5,604 nt of DNA, taken from positions 1-5,604 of the forward strand of contig JAFAWL010000453.1 of assembly GCA_019241805.1 (NCBI GenBank). The letters run 5' to 3'. The translations under genes and the position numbers were made by a program. Below are positions 1-4,415 of this stretch, piece after piece; within the stretch, counting starts at the first letter, position 1; each line of letters begins with the position of its first letter. Below the pieces are notes generated by a model. It was not told the DNA's origin. It saw nothing but the letters and a program-made list of their open reading frames with translations, and searched no databases. The stretch is from Actinomycetota bacterium. GTDB taxonomy: Bacteria > Actinomycetota > Actinomycetes > Mycobacteriales > Jatrophihabitantaceae.

Positions 1-122
1 AGTGTGCGGGTGACCATGGTGGCGACTTGGCCGCCCCCTACCTTGAGCACGATCGCGTCGATGAAAATCGCGGCGTAGCTCGACTCGAGTGGCCGGGCGG
101 CCCAGTCGTTCATCTCCTCGAT
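1..122 (-). pseudogene. IS256-family transposase remnant (internal fragment)
   Basis: Read on the minus strand, this stretch encodes IEEMNDWAARPLESSYAAIF followed by IDAIVLKVGGGQVA. This matches the segment around the first catalytic Asp of IS256/Mutator-type DDE transposases, whose family pattern is roughly EEM..W..RPLD..YP..F.DA..VK.R.G.VAN. The Asp of FIDA (plus bases 57-59) would be that first catalytic residue. Upstream of the match, past about base 122, the frame soon loses family resemblance. After QVA, near base 20, it also departs from the usual NRP.Y continuation. The fragment therefore looks like a degraded internal piece rather than the 5' part of an intact gene. No terminal inverted repeat or target duplication is visible in the window. 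The left edge cuts the view, so a longer element beyond it cannot be excluded. Confidence 0.75.
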
Positions 123-241
123 CCGGCATGAAGGGCGGCGCCGCCCCGGCCCACCACGACATCGCCAACGCCCATCAAGCCATGGACGACCGCCGTCAAG
201 TCGATGGTAAAGGTCAGCGGCCGTAGTTAAATCGCCGAACC
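123..241. other. Gene-free spacer between IS remnant and zinc-finger gene
   Basis: No convincing gene, RNA or transposon end is visible here. A plus-strand peptide beginning MKGGAAPAHHDIANAHQ (from base 129) ends at a TAG shortly before base 230. It has no ribosome binding site and resembles nothing recognised. The stretch probably holds the promoter of the downstream zinc-finger gene, but no clear -35/-10 pair stands out. Confidence 0.4.
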
Positions 242-640
242 ATGGCTGCCATCGACGGGCAGCTTAGGTCATGGGCGCATCATTACCGGGTGGATGCGGG
301 GACTGTGAGGCAGCGGCTGCAAGCCGAGCGCGCTTCGGCCATTCAGCTGCTCGAGCAGACGACCTCCGACTGGACCGCGCTGGCGTCCGCTTCGACCGGC
401 AGCAACGCGGACGACGAGCACGATCCCGAAGGCGCGACGATCGCCTTCGAACGGGAGCAGCTGACTGCTATGCGATCACGCGCAAGGAACTATGTGCTCG
501 AACTGGACGCGGCGCTCGCGCGCCTGGGCGACGACTGCTATGGCCGCTGCGAGCGGTGTGACGCACTGATAGGGACCGAACGGCTCGAGGCGCTTCCCAC
601 AACGAGGCTGTGCGTTTACTGCTCGGCTCGCTGCCGCTAA
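242..640 (+). CDS. DksA/TraR-family C4 zinc-finger protein
   Basis: This 132-residue protein ends in a DksA/TraR-type zinc finger. CERC (Cys103, Cys106) and CVYC (Cys124, Cys127) are separated by the family's usual 17 residues, which include the characteristic IG..RLEALP. Extra cysteines lie at 99 and 131. Before the finger is a helical region rich in Leu, Glu and Arg (about 22-95). It is interrupted near 57-65 by DDEHDPEG, a motif I recall from actinobacterial TraR-like proteins at roughly the place of the acidic coiled-coil tip in DksA. Family members bind the RNA polymerase secondary channel and tune initiation; whether this one does so is inference. The ATG at 242 has no clear Shine-Dalgarno. 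In-frame GTGs at 290 and 305 are alternatives and would give a length nearer that of many short homologues. The gene converges on the GntR gene and is followed by hairpins. Confidence 0.85.
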   Translation: MAAIDGQLRSWAHHYRVDAGTVRQRLQAERASAIQLLEQTTSDWTALASASTGSNADDEHDPEGATIAFEREQLTAMRSRARNYVLELDAALARLGDDCYGRCERCDALIGTERLEALPTTRLCVYCSARCR

Positions 641-649
641 GCCGACGGC

Positions 650-675
650 CTGGGCGACCCAAAATGTGAGCCCAG
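650..675. terminator. Weak hairpin after the zinc-finger gene
   Basis: CTGGGC (650-655) and GCCCAG (670-675) form a perfect 6-bp inverted repeat with a 14-base loop, starting ten bases after the TAA stop. There is no T-tract. It may contribute to 3'-end formation together with the stronger hairpin just downstream, or be chance. Confidence 0.3.
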
Positions 676-682
676 CATATTT

Positions 683-717
683 CGACTGCCGGCCGACCCC
701 AGTTCGCCCGGCAGTCG
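683..717. terminator. Strong hairpin, candidate bidirectional terminator
   Basis: CGACTGCCGG (683-692) and CCGGCAGTCG (708-717) are perfect 10-bp complements around a 15-base loop. The repeat lies 43 bases past the stop of the zinc-finger gene and about 115 bases past the end of the converging GntR gene. Neither flank has a U-run, which is common for hairpins at gene ends in high-GC actinobacteria. A terminator between convergent genes is the simplest reading. A protein-binding palindrome is less likely because of the long loop. Confidence 0.5.
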
Positions 718-743
718 GCCTACTCAGCTGGCCTTCGCTGCGT

Positions 744-766
744 CGATACCCACTCGCGGAGTATCG
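744..766. repeat. Short inverted repeat CGATAC/GTATCG
   Basis: CGATAC (744-749) and GTATCG (761-766) are perfect 6-bp complements with an 11-base spacer. They lie in the convergent intergenic region, past the end of the GntR gene. The arms share GATAC/GTATC with the palindrome upstream of that gene (1599-1613), so this could be a second, weaker site for the same regulator or a small terminator hairpin. Confidence 0.3.
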
Positions 767-832
767 GCCAACCTAGGGGGCAGCCAGAACAGCCACGACC
801 GACGCAGCGCCGTCGAGGGGCGGCGGACGGTC

Positions 833-1528
833 TCACCAAGTGAGAGTTTCGGCGTCTACCTGGGATTGGCTCAGTGCTAGCAGCGCGGCCTTCTGAGCGG
901 CAGCCACGTGTCGTCGAGTGGCGCGGGCGGCCTCCCCGGGCTTACGGCGTTGCACCGCGTCGGCCACTTCCATCATCTCGGCTCGTCCCTGCTCCCAGCG
1001 TCCCGGCATCGACAAAGACACTCTGCGCAGCCACTGGATCCGCACGTGGTACGTGTCGATGATGTCGCCGAGCAGCGGGTTACGGGCACCACGTATGAGC
1101 ACCTTCGCTGCTGTCGGCTTGTCGAACGACGCCAAGTCCGCCGGAGGCGCCGTGAGGGTTTGGTTGAATTTGCCGACCTCGATGAACTCGGCCACTTCGT
1201 CGTCGCCGGCGCGAATCGTGAATAGCTTCGCCACAACCGGCTCGATCGCGCTGCGCACCTCGTAAATGTGCTCGACCGTCGCCCGGTCGAGCACAGCCAC
1301 CTGTAAGCCCCCGCGCGGGGCTTCTTCGACGAGTCCGAGCGTGCGTAGCTGACGCAGAGCTTCGCGAACGGAGGTGCGGCTGACCCCGGTCCGTTCCATC
1401 AACTCGCGTTCGGTGAGTCGCTGGCCCGGTACGAGCGCACCAACCGAGATCGCGTCCCGGATCGCCGCGACGATCTTGTCGCCCAGCGGCGCATCCGGCC
1501 GTTGAATCAGTAATAGATCATCAGCCAC
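833..1528 (-). CDS. GntR-family transcriptional regulator, FadR/FCD subfamily
   Basis: The 231-residue protein has the FadR-subfamily layout. An N-terminal winged helix-turn-helix covers about residues 14-77, with recognition region TERELMERTGVSRTSVREAL (39-58) and the wing motif RGGLQV. An all-helical FCD ligand domain follows (about 82-220). Such proteins repress or activate genes of carboxylate, fatty acid or aromatic metabolism on binding a small acid. FCD domains usually hold a metal with three His. By eye the first two fall on Ala141 and Met185, and only the last remains (His207, in RRHVAA), so metal binding may be lost. The start chosen is GTG at 1528, with AGGAG four bases upstream on the minus strand. 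A TTG at 1543 would add five residues but lacks a ribosome binding site. No enzyme gene lies beside it in the same direction, so its target is unknown. A palindrome upstream suggests autoregulation. Confidence 0.9.
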   Translation of the reverse strand: MADDLLLIQRPDAPLGDKIVAAIRDAISVGALVPGQRLTERELMERTGVSRTSVREALRQLRTLGLVEEAPRGGLQVAVLDRATVEHIYEVRSAIEPVVAKLFTIRAGDDEVAEFIEVGKFNQTLTAPPADLASFDKPTAAKVLIRGARNPLLGDIIDTYHVRIQWLRRVSLSMPGRWEQGRAEMMEVADAVQRRKPGEAARATRRHVAAAQKAALLALSQSQVDAETLTW

Positions 1529-1592
1529 GGTTCTCCTCGACAATCGTTGCCGTCAGAGGGCCACCGCCCTGATGCGCAGCCGTCTGATGAGC

Positions 1593-1620
1593 ATTGTCCG
1601 GTATCAGATACCGCGCACAA
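1593..1620 (-). promoter_or_regulatory. Candidate gntR promoter with operator palindrome in its spacer
   Basis: CGGTATC-A-GATACCG (1599-1613) is a perfect palindrome with 7-bp arms around one central base. On the minus strand it is flanked by TTGTGC (plus 1615-1620; 3 of 6 to the -35 consensus) and GACAAT (plus 1593-1598; 4 of 6 to the -10), spaced by 16 bases. The palindrome thus fills the promoter spacer. Transcription would begin near 1586, giving a leader of almost 60 bases before the GTG at 1528. GntR-family operators are typically short palindromes of this kind, often with a GT..AC or GTATAC-like core. Autorepression is inferred. The palindrome is certain, while the promoter boxes are only fair matches. 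Confidence 0.5.
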
Positions 1621-1782
1621 GCGTCGGGTGCGGCGGTTCAGCAGGCGCGACGGTGGTGGTACGACGCCGGCTGCTACTGGTGCGGCTACGACACGCGCTT
1701 TGTTCAGATACTGACTCGCCACGGCTTGGCCCTCACCGCCGCCGACAAGGCTGCGGTCGCTAACGTTCTCCGCCAGTGCTAG
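1594..1782 (+). CDS. Small coding-like stretch, unknown product (possibly a gene remnant)
   Basis: The frame runs 62 codons to a TAG. Its later part looks coding: third positions are G/C-rich, and the peptide is unlike random sequence, with an aromatic/Cys cluster WWYDAGCYWCGYD at about residues 21-33 and a helical end HGLALTAADKAAVANVLRQC. The start is doubtful. The only in-frame start near the beginning is a TTG at 1594, with a stop two codons before it and no Shine-Dalgarno, and this region overlaps the palindrome and candidate promoter of the divergent GntR gene. It could be the 3' remnant of a lost gene, a small Cys-containing protein with an unusual start, or chance. I do not recognise a family. 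The rest of the 1544-1903 gap, apart from the palindrome, holds nothing else I can support. Confidence 0.25.
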   Translation: MSGIRYRAQASGAAVQQARRWWYDAGCYWCGYDTRFVQILTRHGLALTAADKAAVANVLRQC

Positions 1783-1903
1783 CGGTTGACGCTCATAGGT
1801 TGTGGTCGTGAACTGCTGGGGGCTACATATCGATGGCCACACGCGCGCACCGCTGATTCTGGACGGGCAGCTTCGTTGAAGCGCATGTCACCGAGGCGTG
1901 TAG

Positions 1904-2461
1904 TCACACGTGATCGGAAGTCCGTATCCGCGGCGTCGGGCGACGGCGCGGGCGGGGCATGGGCGGTGGCAGCTCGGAGAGCTGCTCGACGCGGTTGCGT
2001 AGGTGAGTGCACACGGATACGAAGGTCTCGAGTTGGCTAGGTGAAAGCTCGTCAAGCAGTTGAGTCGCCGTGGTGTGGACGATCGGCAGCATTTCGTCGA
2101 CGAGTTGGCGACCTGTCTTCGTGATCGAGATTAAGGTCTTGCGGCGATCGATCGGGTGCGGTTGCCGTTCGATGTAGCCGCGTCCGGCGAGGGTGTCGAG
2201 GAGCGACGTGATGCTCGCGGTGGTCACGAGCAGGTGGTTGGCGATGTCGGTGCCCGTGAGCGGCACGCTGGCACCGTCGAGCACCGCTAGCGCTTCGAAG
2301 CCGCTGGCCGAGAGGTTGGAGAGCGTGCGGCGACGGCGGTCTAGTTCGCCGAGGGCCTCGTTGGCTGCCCTGATGAGATTGGCAAGTGCCTCTGCCCTAG
2401 CTGGGTCGCACCCGGGGAACTCGCGGCCGAACCCGGACGCCACGCGGATCGGTTCCGCCAT
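1904..2461 (-). CDS. MarR-family transcriptional regulator
   Basis: This 185-residue protein has the MarR winged-helix fold. Helices at the N-terminus (about 20-50) and after residue 115 would form the dimer interface. The DNA-binding part is TGTDIANHLLVTTASITSLL (69-88), with the recognition helix from about 79, followed by the wing PHPIDRRKTLISIT (101-114) carrying the family DRR motif. MarR proteins act as dimers that usually repress a divergent gene until a phenolic or other aromatic ligand releases them. The gene is divergent from the methyltransferase across 99 bp, so that gene is the likely target. The ATG at 2461 is well supported: minus-strand AGGAGGAGGAG ends two bases before it. 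The C-terminal tail (about 163-185) is rich in Pro and Arg and lies beyond the usual core. A small hairpin (CGTGT/ACACG, 1897-1910) overlaps the stop. Confidence 0.92.
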   Translation of the reverse strand: MAEPIRVASGFGREFPGCDPARAEALANLIRAANEALGELDRRRRTLSNLSASGFEALAVLDGASVPLTGTDIANHLLVTTASITSLLDTLAGRGYIERQPHPIDRRKTLISITKTGRQLVDEMLPIVHTTATQLLDELSPSQLETFVSVCTHLRNRVEQLSELPPPMPRPRRRPTPRIRTSDHV

Positions 2462-2498
2462 GGCTCCTCCTCCTGATGATCGTTAGAACTCTATCTAC

Positions 2499-2527
2499 TT
2501 GACTTCTAGTGAATGGCGTCACATTAT
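2499..2527 (+). promoter_or_regulatory. Methyltransferase promoter overlapped by candidate MarR operator
   Basis: TTGACT (2499-2504) and CATTAT (2522-2527) are spaced by exactly 17 bases and match the sigma-A type consensus at 5 and 4 of 6 positions. Transcription would start near 2534, about 27 bases before the ATG. The -35 box lies inside TTGACT-TCT-AGTGAA (2499-2513), an imperfect palindrome in which five of six arm positions pair (TTnACT/AGTnAA). A MarR dimer bound there would block RNA polymerase. The same region must carry the promoter of the divergent regulator gene, though no clear boxes for it were found. CAAGG/CCTTG (2531-2545) forms a small hairpin just before the ribosome binding site. 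Confidence 0.6.
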
Positions 2528-2560
2528 CAGCAAGGTCCGTCCTTGCCGAAGGAGCGCGCC

Positions 2561-3565
2561 ATGCACGAGATCCCGCCACCTGTCCAGATGGTTCAGATGC
2601 TCGCCGGTTTCCAGGTGGCACAGGGCCTGTACGCGTGCGCCAAACTTGGCATCCCTGACCAGTTGAGGGACGGCCCCCGCACGAGCGCCGAGCTTGCGAC
2701 TGCGGTCCAGGCTGATCCGGCCTCGACGGCACGCCTCGTGCGCACCCTCGCCTCGCTCGGCGTGTTCGCCGATGCCGGTGAAGGTAGCTACGCCTTGACC
2801 CCGCTCGGCCGCACGCTCGTGTCTGACGTGCCTGGGTCGATGCGCGACCTGGCCCTGATGTGGATGGAGACGCACTACTCCGCCTTCGGTCACCTTGTCG
2901 AAGGCATCCGCAGGGGCCGTCCGGCCGCGGAACTGCACTACGGCGCGCCGTTCTTCGAATGGATTGCTGGTGAGCCAGAGCAAGTCAACCGATTCACCCG
3001 GGCAATGGCCAACCTCACTGAGGGCCTCAAGAGTGCCGCAGCCGCCACCATCGACCTCGAAGGAGTAGCCACGGTCGTCGACGTCGGTGGTGCGGACGGA
3101 GCCGTGCTCGCCCAACTGTTGCAGCGTGACGAAACCCTCGAGGGCATCGTGCTCGACCTGCCGCACGTCGTGCAGGACGCCGAGGCCGCCACAAAAGCGT
3201 TCGGCCTGGGGCCGCGCCTTCGAACGCTGGGGGGCGACTTCTTCCAGGCCGTACCCGCGGCCGACGCCTACCTGCTCTCGATGATCCTGCACGACTGGGA
3301 CGACGAATCCGCACGACGCATCCTGGCCAATATCGCGCGCGACGGTCGGCCGGGAAGCCGCGTCGTGTCACTCGAACTCGTGATCGCTCCCGACGACCAG
3401 CCCCACATGGCCAAGATGATCGACCTCACCATGCTCGGCATGCTCACCGGCCGCGAGCGCACCGCCGAGGAACTCGAAGCGCTCGTGACCTCGGCCGGCC
3501 TGCGCTTCGACGGCATCACGGCAACCCCTTCGCCGATGTCTGTGCTTCACGCCACTGTGAAGTGA
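2561..3565 (+). CDS. SAM-dependent O-methyltransferase, COMT/Methyltransf_2 type
   Basis: The product has 334 residues, the normal size for plant-COMT-like and polyketide O-methyltransferases. Residues 10-90 form the winged-helix dimerisation domain, typical in GLYACAKLGIPDQL and the TPLGRTL turn. The SAM-binding domain follows: motif I VVDVGGADG (172-180), the acidic residue of motif II in VLDLPHVV (Asp199), GDFF (225-228), and ILHDWDDE (242-249) with His244 at the place of the catalytic base. Near the C-terminus GRERTAEELEAL (297-308) is also typical. Such enzymes methylate a hydroxyl, usually on a phenolic or polyketide-like substrate. The substrate here is unknown. Motif I has GGADG rather than the commoner GGGxG, a modest change. 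The ATG at 2561 follows AAGGAG with a 6-base spacer, so upstream in-frame codons are left out. With the divergent MarR gene it suggests ligand-inducible detoxification or modification of an aromatic compound. Confidence 0.92.
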   Translation: MHEIPPPVQMVQMLAGFQVAQGLYACAKLGIPDQLRDGPRTSAELATAVQADPASTARLVRTLASLGVFADAGEGSYALTPLGRTLVSDVPGSMRDLALMWMETHYSAFGHLVEGIRRGRPAAELHYGAPFFEWIAGEPEQVNRFTRAMANLTEGLKSAAAATIDLEGVATVVDVGGADGAVLAQLLQRDETLEGIVLDLPHVVQDAEAATKAFGLGPRLRTLGGDFFQAVPAADAYLLSMILHDWDDESARRILANIARDGRPGSRVVSLELVIAPDDQPHMAKMIDLTMLGMLTGRERTAEELEALVTSAGLRFDGITATPSPMSVLHATVK

Positions 3566-3568
3566 GTC

Positions 3569-3632
3569 CGGCACGATTACTACTGACGCCGACAACGCGG
3601 GCCGCCCTCGATTTGACGTGAGCATCGTGCCG
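3569..3632. repeat. Inverted repeat just past the methyltransferase stop
   Basis: CGGCACGAT (3569-3577) and ATCGTGCCG (3624-3632) are perfect 9-bp complements separated by 46 bases. The first arm begins three bases after the stop codon, so the pair could fold as a long-loop terminator for the methyltransferase transcript. Without a T-tract this remains uncertain. It also marks the border with the decayed lipoprotein region. Confidence 0.35.
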
Positions 3633-3672
3633 CCGCGTGACCGTCGTCGCGGTTCAGTGGAGGGATCGCTGT

Positions 3673-4112
3673 ATTCGCCGTGCGCTAGTAGTAGTAGCGA
3701 TCTTGGCGTTCGCGGCCGCAGGGTGCTCGTCAACGATTTCCGGTAGCGGTCAACCCCCGACCGGCGGTGGTCACTAGACACTCCTCGCCAGCAGTACCTC
3801 GCCTTCGTCGCGCGTGGCAACGACGACATCGATGTGGTCAATCGCCTCATGTGTACCTGCGTGGGGCAACTGATCCGCAGCAGTTGGCGAGCGCCTGCAC
3901 GGCGGTTGCCAGCCACGGTACGACGCTCGCGCAAATGCTCAGGACCAGTCCATGGCCGGAGTCAGCCTGACTTCCCATATGGCCAGGATGAGCCGGTTCC
4001 TCTAGCCATCGCCGATGCCACGCTGCGGTGGTCGTCGTCAGCCCTTGGTTTCGCGGACCATGGCCAGCGGTGCACAGGCTTCTGCGCGACTCGGCAGGAT
4101 CGACGATGATCT
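3673..4112 (+). pseudogene. Decayed secreted lipoprotein, frameshifted several times
   Basis: From 3673 one frame reads I/M-RRALVVVAILAFAAAGCSS, a textbook lipoprotein signal peptide: Arg-Arg, a hydrophobic core, and lipobox AAGC with its Cys codon at 3724. A Gly/Ser/Pro-rich linker follows, ending at a TAG (3775-3777). Protein-like sequence continues one frame over as DTPRQQYLAFVARGNDDIDV, then VNRLMCTC (from 3777). It then shifts again to GATDPQQLASACTAVASHG and TTLAQMLRTSPWPESA (to a TGA at 3968). Two more frames follow: AIADATLRW, then GAQASARLGRIDDDL near 4060-4112. The expected start codon is ATT, nine bases after a good GGAGG (3659-3663), suggesting a lost ATG; a GTG at 3637 in the same frame is the alternative. 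Each switch fits a one-base deletion. The ancestor was probably a helical cell-envelope lipoprotein of about 140-150 residues, family not recognised. A functional 46-residue lipopeptide from GTG 3637 is possible but less likely. Confidence 0.6.
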
Positions 4113-4415
4113 AGCTCACATCGAAATTACGTGCTACTTAGGGAGTGTATCGAACATTTCGGTATCACAGGCGCGCCCGGTCCGGCTCGTCTTGGGACCC
4201 AACCCCCCGGAAATCCGCGCACGGATAGGTCCGAAAACGCTCCGTCAACAGTACGTCACCTGCTGTTAACAGACGGCAATTAATGTCATACTGCGTGCTC
4301 GCAACGAGAGCAGACAGATACGTAGGGTTAGCAAGGCCCCGGGGGGTCTTCGACAGAAGTCGCTTCGCTAGCCGCTCTACGAGCCCTGACGGGCCCGACG
4401 AGAGAGGCAACGGTT
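4113..4415. other. Gene-free region and long leader before the acyltransferase
   Basis: No convincing coding sequence was found. The first half is probably the decayed end of the lipoprotein pseudogene. The second half contains the palindrome at 4263-4272. After it comes a GC-rich stretch (about 4296-4400) with several small hairpins, for example CTCG-CAA-CGAG near 4298, GCCC-TGAC-GGGC (4383-4394) and the 8-bp palindrome CGGGCCCG (4390-4397). If transcription starts just after 4292, the leader is about 120 bases. I do not recognise a riboswitch in it. Confidence 0.4.
4263..4292 (+). promoter_or_regulatory. Palindrome and tentative promoter of the acyltransferase gene
   Basis: CTGTTAACAG (4263-4272) is a perfect 10-bp palindrome, and a further half-site CAACAG lies at 4246-4251. 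TTAACA within it (4266-4271; 5 of 6 to the -35 consensus) is followed after 15 bases by CATACT (4287-4292; 4 of 6 to the -10). The spacing is shorter than ideal. If real, the palindrome would be an operator over the -35 box of the acyltransferase gene, with an unknown regulator. Confidence 0.35.

Noticed and set aside
1786..2040. Plus-strand frame starting near TTGACG between the two regulators
   Set aside because: Most of it is antisense to the MarR C-terminal tail. It has no ribosome binding site, and the product is a basic, low-complexity peptide.
2519..3292. Long open frame of 257 codons on the minus strand opposite the methyltransferase
   Set aside because: It mirrors a gene with clear motifs and a good ribosome binding site. 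Its product is low-complexity His/Arg/Gly-rich sequence with no family resemblance, a usual side effect of high-GC coding DNA.
3368..3934. Minus-strand frame of 188 codons spanning the methyltransferase end and the decayed lipoprotein
   Set aside because: It is antisense to the conserved C-terminal part of the methyltransferase, has no ribosome binding site or recognisable domain, and the plus-strand lipoprotein signal explains the rest better.
3834..4109. Plus-strand frame of 91 codons as an independent gene
   Set aside because: Its beginning, VNRLMC, continues the upstream protein-like frame. The middle part is better read in the neighbouring frame, so it is treated as a piece of the pseudogene.
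4149..4164. Possible mycobacterial SOS (LexA) box, TCGAAC at 4149-4154
   Set aside because: Only one half matches TCGAAC-N4-GTTCGA. The other half reads CGGTAT, and no damage-response gene follows.
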